The translations under genes were made by a program, and so were the position numbers. Under the pieces are notes generated by a model. That model made no database searches and was not told the origin of the DNA. It saw nothing but the letters and a program-made list of their open reading frames with translations. This document shows, piece after piece, positions 15,410 to 22,763 of a stretch of DNA of 24,901 nt. Origin of the DNA: a virus; the IMG/VR virus record IMGVR_UViG_3300002933_000469, positions 1 to 24,901 of that record, one strand, 5' to 3'. The first letter of the stretch is position 1. Every line of letters starts with the position of its first letter.

Positions 15410-15650
15410 AATCAAACATGGTACACGTATTCAACGTGCGTGGAATTCGATCAAACGGCAATTAAAGATTGCACGAGCACACGGCAATCCTGTAGCTGAA
15501 CCCCATCGCTATGCTAAACATCATGCAATGGATTGTGGGCAACCACATTGTACCTTGTGCGGTAATCCACGTAATAGTAAAGCAACTAAGGGCAAGGATA
15601 AGTTAACTACCCAAGAGAAACGTAACAATCAAAAAGCAAAAGATGAGTGA
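15390..15650 (+). CDS. Small basic zinc-knuckle protein
   Basis: An 86-residue, very basic protein. The N-terminus is charged (MSKEEDKIKHGTRIQRAW). The middle YAKHHAMDCG with PHCTLCGNPR has H44/H45, C49, C54 and C57, a plausible single zinc site. The C-terminal 30 residues are lysine-rich and probably disordered. The high charge suggests nucleic-acid binding. I recall similar small HHxxxC..CxxCGNPR proteins in phages and bacteria, with no function known to me. Overlaps its neighbours by 20 and 8 bases. Confidence 0.72.
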   Translation: MSKEEDKIKHGTRIQRAWNSIKRQLKIARAHGNPVAEPHRYAKHHAMDCGQPHCTLCGNPRNSKATKGKDKLTTQEKRNNQKAKDE

Positions 15651-16113
15651 TCCCTTAGATATTAAAAACGAAATGGCACAGTTTGATCGTAAGAATAGAG
15701 ATTTTTACGATAGTCTTGATGAGCAAAATAAAAAGAAATTTGCTCCATTCTTGATGATTCGTTGGGGTAGTAGTGTAGGCGGTAGCGTAGACTTACAAGC
15801 ATACTATCTAATGAGTTGCAATGAAAACTTAAACAAGAACTTCTTTGAGATTAGCGCCTCCAAACATAAAAAGCTACAATGGCTATTAGCAACAACTGTA
15901 AGTCCAGGTATGGGCAATCAATATCATCAATGGATTACTCCGAAGAAAAAAGGCGCAGGCGATAATAAGGCTGTTAAGTTTCTTAAAGAGTTATATCCTG
16001 AATTAAAAGAAGATGAGATTAAACTATTAGCGCAGATTAACACTAAAGATGATCTTAAAACTCATGCCAAATCGATGGGCTGGGATGATAAGAAGATCAA
16101 AGAATTAACATGA
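15643..16113 (+). CDS. Probable clamp-loader small subunit (T4 gp62-like)
   Basis: A 156-residue, lysine-rich protein. The core DLQAYYLMSCNENLNKNFFE followed by KHKKLQWLLATTVSPGMG and QYHQWI resembles the helical pattern I recall for phage clamp-loader A subunits (gp62). The C-terminal part (LYPELKEDEIKLLAQINTKD) would be another helical domain. Gp62 with gp44 loads the sliding clamp at primer ends. Length fits (T4 gp62 is 187 residues). No gp44 gene lies in the window. Starts by an 8-base overlap (ATGAGTGA) and ends in ATGA with the next gene. The assignment is from remembered resemblance. Confidence 0.5.
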   Translation: MSDPLDIKNEMAQFDRKNRDFYDSLDEQNKKKFAPFLMIRWGSSVGGSVDLQAYYLMSCNENLNKNFFEISASKHKKLQWLLATTVSPGMGNQYHQWITPKKKGAGDNKAVKFLKELYPELKEDEIKLLAQINTKDDLKTHAKSMGWDDKKIKELT

Positions 16114-16850
16114 TTCAAAACCTAGTTGTCAATGGATGTAGTTACATGGAGGGCTACGCCGCCGGCCTTGGTCACAATGACCTGGCTACCCAATTGGGAA
16201 TCTCTCATGCAGAAAGTTTAGCAATTGGTGGTAGTGCTAACAGTAGAATAATTAGAACAACATTAAAGCACAGTTATCAAACTACAGAGCCTACTTTCTA
16301 TATTATGGGATTAACATTTGTTAGTCGGTTAGAACTTCCAATCATTGGAATGGGGCTAGAAGAAGAAAAAACATCGTTTGAAGGACGGTGGTGTAACCCA
16401 CAAAATCAGGAGTTTTCTGATCGTTACGATCACTTTTGGAATAGAGCAGAAAGTGAAAAATTTGTAAAACAAAAAATAATGGTAGAAGCATACAGTCTAA
16501 TAGATCGTACAGAAGATTTAATGTACCGCATACTTTCTACTATAGATAATTTACAAGCAAGAGGTCACCAAGTATTAGTTTATCAACAAGCAGATGACAG
16601 TTATCAATATTTACTAGGACGTGATAGATTACATCTATTTCGTAGTAGTGAGAATATCATTGATGGGTTCAACTGGGCTGCAATTAAATACCAACATGAG
16701 CAAGGTGTTCCATTCAATGAATCCACGGGCCATGGGAACTTTATCGGTCATCAAAATACTCCGGAACATTTACGGCATCGTGCTACAGGTGCCCACCAAG
16801 TTCTTAATGAATACCTTGTAAAATATATCAATGATCGAAACCTTATATAA
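16110..16850 (+). CDS. SGNH-hydrolase-like protein, copy 3 (degenerate)
   Basis: A 246-residue protein. NLVVNGCSYMEGYAAG places the presumed nucleophile at Ser11 in GCS, as in copy 2. SLAIGGSANSRIIRTT fits block II. FYIMGLTFVSRLELP parallels the LTDSSRTEIP region of copy 1. Near the C-terminus GHGNFIGHQN takes the place of the DPGYH block, so the catalytic Asp/His pair is unclear and the protein may be inactive or use other residues. It lies four kilobases from the other two copies in the same gene chain, between the clamp-loader-like and zinc-finger genes. Confidence 0.6.
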   Translation: MIQNLVVNGCSYMEGYAAGLGHNDLATQLGISHAESLAIGGSANSRIIRTTLKHSYQTTEPTFYIMGLTFVSRLELPIIGMGLEEEKTSFEGRWCNPQNQEFSDRYDHFWNRAESEKFVKQKIMVEAYSLIDRTEDLMYRILSTIDNLQARGHQVLVYQQADDSYQYLLGRDRLHLFRSSENIIDGFNWAAIKYQHEQGVPFNESTGHGNFIGHQNTPEHLRHRATGAHQVLNEYLVKYINDRNLI

Positions 16851-17523
16851 GTGTAAATATTGTGAAAAAGACTTCCGTAAAGAATCAAGTCTTGCGGTAC
16901 ATCTCTGCGAGCAAAAGCGCCGTTGGCAACAAGAAAAGGAAGTGCCGGTCCAACTTGGGCTTAAGGCATACTTACGTTTTTATGAAATTACGCAGGGAAG
17001 TGCAAAGTTAAAAAGTTATATTGACTTTGCAAAGTCGCCGTATTATAATGCCTTTGTTAAGTGGGGCAGACATATGGTAGCCATTAGGGGTATTAATCCC
17101 ACACAGTTCTTAGAATGGTTATTAAAGAATAATAAGAAGCTAGACTTCTGGTGTAAGGATGAGTTTTACGTTACTTACTTACACGAATACTTAAAACGTG
17201 AAGCAGTACAAGATGCACTAGAACGTGCTTTAAAGGAAATGCAGAATTATGCGGAAGATCATTTGGAACTTAGGAATGGGTTTAGCGACTATTTTAGGTA
17301 TGGTAACGGGAATCGTATTTGTTATCATATCAGCACTGGCAGGATTAGTCCTTGGGTTGTATATAACTGCGACAGTGGAGTTGCCTTTTTGGATTCGCTC
17401 GGTGAAGAACAAGTTGAAATGATTATTCCTTGGATTGACCCCGAACACTGGCAACGCAAATTTAAAGATTACCTAGCCGATACTGAATGGGTTAAAGAAA
17501 TATTATCGAAAGCAGGATTATGA
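16831..17523 (+). CDS. Zinc-finger-containing phage protein
   Basis: A 230-residue protein. The N-terminus has a C2H2-like finger, YKCKYCEKDFRKESSLAVHL: C8, C11 and H24, with C26 the likely fourth ligand in place of the usual second His. After that the protein is helical and aromatic-rich, with KWGRHMVAIRGINPTQFLEW and the closing IPWIDPEHWQRKF. I recall long homologues in T4-like phages of aquatic bacteria next to the DnaE-like gene that also follows here. No function is known. DNA binding is inferred from the finger. It overlaps its upstream neighbour by 20 bases and the next gene by ATGA. Confidence 0.72.
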   Translation: MIETLYKCKYCEKDFRKESSLAVHLCEQKRRWQQEKEVPVQLGLKAYLRFYEITQGSAKLKSYIDFAKSPYYNAFVKWGRHMVAIRGINPTQFLEWLLKNNKKLDFWCKDEFYVTYLHEYLKREAVQDALERALKEMQNYAEDHLELRNGFSDYFRYGNGNRICYHISTGRISPWVVYNCDSGVAFLDSLGEEQVEMIIPWIDPEHWQRKFKDYLADTEWVKEILSKAGL

Positions 17524-18110
17524 AATTTAAATCGGATATTGACATTGATTTCGCAGACCGTACAAAGGCATTAGCATTACTTAAACATAATCCTGCAAGT
17601 ATCAATCGCGACGGTAATTGGGTTCCGCACAATACAGGGGTATATGTAACTGATGTACCAATTGATCCATTTACTGGTCGTGCCAGCATCGATCATAAGG
17701 TAGCAGAAGATCGCGGTTATATGAAATTGGACTTTTTGAATGTATCATTATATACTCAGATAAAAAGTGAGCAACATTTACAAGAACTTATTGCACAAGA
17801 ACCAGAATGGGATCGACTATATGATCCAGAATTTTGTAGTCGGTTAATACATATTGGTAATCACTACGAAACACTTATTAAGATGCCAGAAGCAGTTAAT
17901 AGTATACCTCGCATGGCGATGTTACTTGCAGTAATAAGACCTGCGAAGAGGCACTTAATAGGCGAAACCTGGGCAAATGTAGCTAAAACCGTATGGGAAA
18001 AGCCCCAAGATGATGGGTATTTCTTTAAACGTAGCCATTCTGTGGCCTATGCACACCTAGTGGTGGTTAATATGAATTTGTTAACTAACTCTACGAACGA
18101 GAGTAATTGA
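17520..18110 (+). CDS. Miniature DnaE-palm-like protein (C-family polymerase resemblance)
   Basis: A 196-residue protein. SDIDIDFADR (5-14) resembles the PDxDxDF segment of bacterial DnaE with its two catalytic Asp (here D8 and D10). HNTGVYVTDVP (37-47) resembles the DnaE HAGVHAGGV segment. YMKLDFLNVSLY (67-78) matches VKFDFLGL, which carries the third catalytic Asp (D71). FKRSHSVAYA (169-178) matches FxKSHSxAYA. The order is as in DnaE, but DnaE is about 1,160 residues and this protein lacks PHP, fingers and most of the rest. Synthesis of DNA is therefore doubtful. An accessory or decoy role is a guess. The 3' end overlaps the minus-strand gene by 30 bases. Confidence 0.6.
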   Translation: MKFKSDIDIDFADRTKALALLKHNPASINRDGNWVPHNTGVYVTDVPIDPFTGRASIDHKVAEDRGYMKLDFLNVSLYTQIKSEQHLQELIAQEPEWDRLYDPEFCSRLIHIGNHYETLIKMPEAVNSIPRMAMLLAVIRPAKRHLIGETWANVAKTVWEKPQDDGYFFKRSHSVAYAHLVVVNMNLLTNSTNESN

Positions 18111-18455
18111 TTTACGTTTACTACGCTTGGTAGCCATTTCTTTTAAGCTCACGTAAGGGCCCATTTTAATTTCTACATCCTTACTATTCATAGTACGTAG
18201 ACACGTTTTAAAAATGCCCCAATCTTGCTTTAAAAACACATTAATAGGCATAAGTCTATTACTTTCCCACCACCATGTTTCCCCTAAAATTAAGAATACC
18301 TTCTTAATTTCTGCGTCTTTGAGACTGCCAAAATCATAAAGTGTTGTTATAACTTCGTCAAAGTTTTGAATGATGCCGATGTAATCGTTGCCGCCATAGG
18401 TAATATAGCTAATGAATGGGTACTGACTTAAGAGTTGCTTGTAGTGATCTTCCAC
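18081..18455 (-). CDS. Conserved-looking minus-strand phage protein
   Basis: A 124-residue protein starting at GTG 18455 on the minus strand. Cohesive aromatic sequence (QYPFISYITYGGNDYIGIIQ), then LGETWWWESNRLMPINVFLK, and a basic end KEMATKRSKRKSITLVRR. I recall a family with the WWWESNR and NKRSKRR-type ends in T4-like phages. No function is known. It is the only convincing minus-strand gene in the window. It converges on the DnaE-like gene (30-base tail overlap) and is divergent from the virion gene at 18491. The protein composition and the absence of a competing plus-strand frame support it as real. Confidence 0.78.
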   Translation of the reverse strand: MEDHYKQLLSQYPFISYITYGGNDYIGIIQNFDEVITTLYDFGSLKDAEIKKVFLILGETWWWESNRLMPINVFLKQDWGIFKTCLRTMNSKDVEIKMGPYVSLKEMATKRSKRKSITLVRRVS

Positions 18456-18462
18456 GTTATCC

Positions 18463-18470
18463 GATAAATA
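18463..18470 (+). promoter_or_regulatory. Candidate T4-like late promoter (GATAAATA) of the tail genes
   Basis: GATAAATA lies 20 bases before the ATG of the virion gene at 18491, in the 35-base gap between divergent genes. No -35 is present. Position in front of a structural gene is as expected for a late promoter. Same octamer as at 1226 and 3298. Confidence 0.65.
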
Positions 18471-18490
18471 TGTTAAAGACGAGCAAATAA

Positions 18491-18985
18491 ATGATTACTG
18501 TCAAAACATATTTATATCCGAATACCATCGAGGTTCAAGTTTTTGATCCTACGATTTTCACAACAAGGAACCGCCAAGTGTATAGCCGCCCAATTAAAGT
18601 TTACCAAGGTGTAGACAATCCCGTTCAAGTTATCATGCGTAATCAAGACCAGAAATCAGTTAATCTAACTGGTTATGCTGTTCAAGCAGATATACAAGAT
18701 CCTACTAATCAAGTTACAATTAATAGTTTTGCTGTGTCATTTGCAGATATTACTAAAGGACTCGGTAACTTCGTAATTGATAAAGATACACTTGATAGTT
18801 TAGAACAACGTTTTTATAAACTAACATTTAAAACAATTAAACAATCCGATAACACAGAAGCTCCTATGTATATCGATGACAACTACGGTGTACCACTAGA
18901 TTTAGAAGTATTGCCAGCTTACTGGTCTAATACAAGTGGTGAACCCGGAGTAGAAGAAACAGTATTTGATGGTGGAACACTATAA
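18491..18985 (+). CDS. Virion structural protein, probable tail or baseplate adaptor
   Basis: A 164-residue, beta-rich protein starting MITVKTYLYPNTIEVQVFDP. The centre (VYQGVDNPVQVIMRNQDQKS, then LTGYAVQADIQDP) recalls the N-terminal domain of baseplate upper-protein-like virion proteins, which have Ig-like beta sandwiches. No membrane segment or cysteines. The TAA stop shares a base with the tail-fibre start (TAATG), which ties it to the fibre. It lies behind a late-type promoter. The structural role is inferred from fold feel and neighbour. The ribosome site is weak (GACGAG). Confidence 0.62.
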   Translation: MITVKTYLYPNTIEVQVFDPTIFTTRNRQVYSRPIKVYQGVDNPVQVIMRNQDQKSVNLTGYAVQADIQDPTNQVTINSFAVSFADITKGLGNFVIDKDTLDSLEQRFYKLTFKTIKQSDNTEAPMYIDDNYGVPLDLEVLPAYWSNTSGEPGVEETVFDGGTL

Positions 18986-20799
18986 TGACCGTAGCTAATG
19001 TACATATACAACAAGTCCTTTTGCGTAGAGGCAATACAATACAATCCAGCAGTTACACTGGCCCAATTGGTGAAGTTATTCTTGACACAGATTTGCATAC
19101 TCTCAGAATACAAGATGGTGTAACTACTGGCGGTGTGATGACCCTGGCAACACAAGCACAGATTGATACTTTAACTAATAATATTATTACTATTACTGGA
19201 GTTGACAGTAATATAGTTTCTGAAATTACAAACATATTAAATGGTAATGTTACATTTGGTAATCTAATTCCAAGCGCAGATAATACATACAATCTAGGTA
19301 CTCCAACAGAACAGTGGGAAAACTTATACCTAAGTGGTAATAGTATTTTTATCGGTGGCTCAGAGTTAAGTGTTATTAATGGAAACTTAACCATTGGCGG
19401 CAATGCAGTTACTGGCGGAACACAATGGAATATTCCTGTAGATGGTTGTCCAATCTATGCAGAATTAACAGCAGATCATTTTCGGGCATATACACAGAAT
19501 AGTCATTTAGATTTAGAAAATATTGGTTACTGGAGTATTGGTAGCAATGCCAATGGGTCTGGTATTTTTGGTACAGACACCGATTCTACATTATACTCCA
19601 ACTATGGCAATGTTTACATAAGAACCAATGACAGCCAGAGCTATTTTATATTTGATACCGCAGGAACTATGACAGTACCGGGCATTATTAATCTACCATA
19701 TGGTTCTATTACTACCGGATTTGGTCCTGGCATATCGCTATTAGCTAACGTAGATGCAAACCAATACTTTACAGTAATGGCCACTGGCAATGCAACTAAT
19801 ATCGGCCAAACGTTGATTTTTACAGAACAAAACAACATTGGATTTGAAATAGTTAACACTGAGAATGATAACAATTATAGTTGGCAATTTGATAGTCTAG
19901 GTCGTACAGTATTACCGGGTAACATCGTATTTTCTGACAGTACAGTACAAACAACCGCGGGTACTGTATGGACAGGAGCATGGGACCCAGAGGGTTACTA
20001 TACTAGCAATGTTAGCATAGTTACATACAATGGTAATGCGTTCATAAAAATTGGTGGCAATGGCAATTCTGGAAGTAGTCCAGACAACGATAATATTCGT
20101 TGGACTCCTTTTTCAACTGGAAGCACAGTAACAGGCAATATCGGATTTATCGGCGATGCTATGTATGACCTTGCTGGGATTACAATAGAGAACGCAGATT
20201 TGAGTCACGGTGCTACAGCGGCAGTTATTATTCCTCCCAATGGATCTAATAATTCAGTACAAGTAAACAATACCAATGGCGCTATCGCAGTACAAGCAGG
20301 CACAGGATCGGTCATTACAGCGTCTTGGACATTTGGCACAGATGGAAATTTAACACTACCGGGTAATCTAAACTTTACAGCAAGTCCGAACGCTATCTCT
20401 GGTGTCGGTATCATTAACGCACAATACTATTACGGTGATGGTAGCAATCTAACTAACTTACCATTGTCTACTCCTGCATTAATAGAGTTCTTAGCACAGG
20501 TTGGTAATGACACTTATGCAGCATCTACAACTGATAATATTATCGTTGCAGATAGCAATGGTGGATTTACTGCATTTATTGTATTGCCATCTAATCCCGG
20601 AAATGGTAAGCAATATACTATTAAGAAATCAACAACATTTAGTAGCCATCCGATTACAGTTAGTGCTGCCGGGGGCGCAAATATTGAGGGTAGCAACCAG
20701 ACTATAAGCTTCAATAATCCGTTTGGTTATATTACTTTGGTATACGATATTAATGCTGAGGGCTATTGGGTCATTGGTGGCAACTACGCATCAGTTTAA
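18985..20799 (+). CDS. Tail fibre / receptor-binding-type virion protein
   Basis: A 604-residue protein. The N-terminal LLRRGNTIQSSSYTGPIGEV then DTDLHTLRIQDGVTTGG resembles the MTD-type N-terminal segment (RRG...GEVxxDTDxxTLxxxDG) of phage tail fibres and tropism determinants. The body is T/N/G/S-rich and repetitive, with periodic units such as GTMTVPGIINL, GRTVLPGNIVF and GNLTLPGNLNF, and a YYGDGSNLTNLP unit near residue 490. The C-terminal part (GKQYTIKKSTTF) looks like a beta-domain. Trimeric fibre architecture is expected. No chaperone domain seen. Translation is coupled to the adaptor gene. Confidence 0.82.
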   Translation: MTVANVHIQQVLLRRGNTIQSSSYTGPIGEVILDTDLHTLRIQDGVTTGGVMTLATQAQIDTLTNNIITITGVDSNIVSEITNILNGNVTFGNLIPSADNTYNLGTPTEQWENLYLSGNSIFIGGSELSVINGNLTIGGNAVTGGTQWNIPVDGCPIYAELTADHFRAYTQNSHLDLENIGYWSIGSNANGSGIFGTDTDSTLYSNYGNVYIRTNDSQSYFIFDTAGTMTVPGIINLPYGSITTGFGPGISLLANVDANQYFTVMATGNATNIGQTLIFTEQNNIGFEIVNTENDNNYSWQFDSLGRTVLPGNIVFSDSTVQTTAGTVWTGAWDPEGYYTSNVSIVTYNGNAFIKIGGNGNSGSSPDNDNIRWTPFSTGSTVTGNIGFIGDAMYDLAGITIENADLSHGATAAVIIPPNGSNNSVQVNNTNGAIAVQAGTGSVITASWTFGTDGNLTLPGNLNFTASPNAISGVGIINAQYYYGDGSNLTNLPLSTPALIEFLAQVGNDTYAASTTDNIIVADSNGGFTAFIVLPSNPGNGKQYTIKKSTTFSSHPITVSAAGGANIEGSNQTISFNNPFGYITLVYDINAEGYWVIGGNYASV

Positions 20800-20808
20800 T
20801 CAATTGAT

Positions 20809-20837
20809 TTGATTTAATTTAGCATTCCTGCTATAAT
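20809..20837 (+). promoter_or_regulatory. Sigma70-type promoter of the primase gene, leaderless type
   Basis: TTGATT (20809-20814), a 17-base spacer ending in TGC (extended -10), and TATAAT (20832-20837). The ATG at 20845 lies seven bases beyond, so the start of transcription should fall on or next to it. No ribosome site. Restarts early replication genes after the late tail genes. Confidence 0.75.
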
Positions 20838-20844
20838 AGTAGAA

Positions 20845-21876
20845 ATGTTGAACTCTATCCGCGACGCCGTTACACAAATATTACCAGGAAAACGTAAAAC
20901 TAACTCTACTTCGGGTTGGATAAGTTTCAATGCACCCTGCTGTCATCATAACGGCGAATCAGCCGATACCAGATCACGTGGCGGTATGGTAATGAACCCA
21001 GACGGCGGCGTTAGTTATCATTGTTTTAACTGCAACTTCAAAGCAAGTTATGTTCCGGGTCGTCATTTAACATATAAATTCCGTAAGTTATTAAGTTGGA
21101 TGGGAGCAGATGATGGCACAGTCAAACGATTAGTTATTGATGCTATCCGTATCCAGGACTTAGTAGCACCAGAACAACTAGCAGAAGTAGTAGAACAAGA
21201 AGAAATTAAGTTTAAAGCGCGGCCTCTACCTAAAGATGCAAGCGACTTGGCGGAGCTTGGTCTAATGTATAAGCTCACAGACTATGTAGATATGCCAATG
21301 GAGTATGTGGCAGCAGTGGTATATGTCAATGATAGAAAAATTGATTTAAATAAATATCATTTCTACTGGACCCTTGATACATTACATAGCATGAACAAGC
21401 GTATAATTATTCCATTTACTTGGAAGAATCGAATTATTGGTTATACAGCAAGAACATTCGTTGAGGATGTAACGCCCAAGTATTATAACAGTCACGAAGG
21501 CAACTACGTATTCAACGTAGACAAACAATTAAAAGATGCTAAGTTTGTTATTGTAGTTGAAGGGCCATTTGATGCTATGGCAGTAGATGGTGTTGCTATT
21601 CTAGGCAATGAGTGCAGCGAAATACAAGCAGATATTATTGATAGCTTAGGACGTGAAGTTATTGTTGTACCCGATGCAGATCGAGCAGGCGCCAACTTGG
21701 TAGACAAGGCAATCGAATATGGGTGGAGTGTTAGCTTTCCTATATGGCAAGAAGAACACAAAGACGTTGCAAGCGCAGTAGAAGCATATGGTAAACTATT
21801 TGTTATTAAAAGTATTATAGATGCAAAACAATCAAATAAATTAAAAATTGAGTTAAGAAAAAAGAAATTAGTATGA
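20845..21876 (+). CDS. DNA primase (T4 gp61-like, TOPRIM)
   Basis: A 343-residue protein. The N-terminal zinc-binding domain has PCCHH (31-35) and HCFNC (59-63). Residues about 230-300 form a TOPRIM core: VIVVEGPFDA, with the metal-binding Glu at 238, and VVPDADRAG with D276 and D278. The T4 family makes pentaribonucleotide primers and works with the gp41 helicase, whose gene lies just downstream after one inserted gene. Length matches gp61 (342). The mRNA is probably leaderless. The stop overlaps the inserted gene by ATGA. Confidence 0.9.
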   Translation: MLNSIRDAVTQILPGKRKTNSTSGWISFNAPCCHHNGESADTRSRGGMVMNPDGGVSYHCFNCNFKASYVPGRHLTYKFRKLLSWMGADDGTVKRLVIDAIRIQDLVAPEQLAEVVEQEEIKFKARPLPKDASDLAELGLMYKLTDYVDMPMEYVAAVVYVNDRKIDLNKYHFYWTLDTLHSMNKRIIIPFTWKNRIIGYTARTFVEDVTPKYYNSHEGNYVFNVDKQLKDAKFVIVVEGPFDAMAVDGVAILGNECSEIQADIIDSLGREVIVVPDADRAGANLVDKAIEYGWSVSFPIWQEEHKDVASAVEAYGKLFVIKSIIDAKQSNKLKIELRKKKLV

Positions 21877-22757
21877 TTTTAATACCGTTTGTTCCAGGTT
21901 CGTTTGCATCAACAGTTGAATACGTTTTGCGGGCATTTACTAAAGAGTATAAAGAAGATCGGATTAATTCAATAATTTGTAACGATGGGTCAATGCATTC
22001 TTTTAAAAAGACAAATCATATTTGTGAAAATACTGTATTAATGGATCAAATTTTAGAGTCCAATTTTACAAATGATATTGTAACTCCAATATATCCTTTT
22101 ACAAATCTTCATGCAGATGAAACTATTAGGTTAATCAACGAAACGGTGTTAGAATCTACTAGAATTGTTTTTCTTTACATTGCTAATATAGAGTATGCTG
22201 AGATTAATATGTTATTTCAGTATTATAAAATTGCAATTGGATTAGGATTAGGAATAGATATATTCTGTGGTAAAAATCAAGATAACATAACTAATTGGAA
22301 TGCTAAGTATACACATTGGTCAGATATGCAAGTTTGGGAATTACGAGAATGGCTAAGTATATTTTATCCAATTTGGGTTAACGAATGGATAACTGCTGTA
22401 AATTATAACCCCCGGGGAATTAAGATTAGCACCGGCGACATACTCAATGATACTAGTAATACCTTTAAAAAAATTATCAATTATTGTAACTTAACTGAAG
22501 ATATTTTAGTAGACCAGTTTGCAGTAGAGTGGAGGCAAAAACAACAATATGTATTAGACGAATATGAATTAATAAAAGATATTGTTAACTATTCTATATC
22601 GGGCAAAGAATTAACATGGACTAAATTAAACATTATATCAGAATCGATAATACAACAAAAATTAAGATTGAATGGGTTTGAAATTAAATGCTATGATCTA
22701 AATGAATTTCCAACCGATTCGACAACATTAGGATCTCTACTAGAAAGTAATATATAA
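21873..22757 (+). CDS. A/T-rich gene inserted between primase and helicase, possible sulfotransferase-like fold
   Basis: A 294-residue protein. The start ILIPFVPGSFASTVEYVL has a PGS/T-type turn as in the phosphosulfate-binding loop of sulfotransferase-like proteins. TGDILNDTSNTFKKIINYC near residue 190 recalls their later motif, but the overall resemblance is weak. The codon mix is visibly richer in ATA, AAT and TTA than the flanking primase and helicase. This suggests later acquisition. It starts by ATGA overlap with the primase stop and ends six bases before the helicase ATG. The function is not established. Confidence 0.62.
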   Translation: MILIPFVPGSFASTVEYVLRAFTKEYKEDRINSIICNDGSMHSFKKTNHICENTVLMDQILESNFTNDIVTPIYPFTNLHADETIRLINETVLESTRIVFLYIANIEYAEINMLFQYYKIAIGLGLGIDIFCGKNQDNITNWNAKYTHWSDMQVWELREWLSIFYPIWVNEWITAVNYNPRGIKISTGDILNDTSNTFKKIINYCNLTEDILVDQFAVEWRQKQQYVLDEYELIKDIVNYSISGKELTWTKLNIISESIIQQKLRLNGFEIKCYDLNEFPTDSTTLGSLLESNI

Positions 22758-22763
22758 TATACT

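Noticed and set aside
18088-18104. Inverted repeat ACTCT / AGAGT as bidirectional terminator between convergent genes
   Set aside because: Only five pairs, low stability and no T run on either strand.
22753-22758. TATAAT just before the helicase start
   Set aside because: No -35 at an acceptable distance. The best hexamer (TTAGGA) needs a 19-base spacer. It is probably the A/T-rich end of the previous gene.
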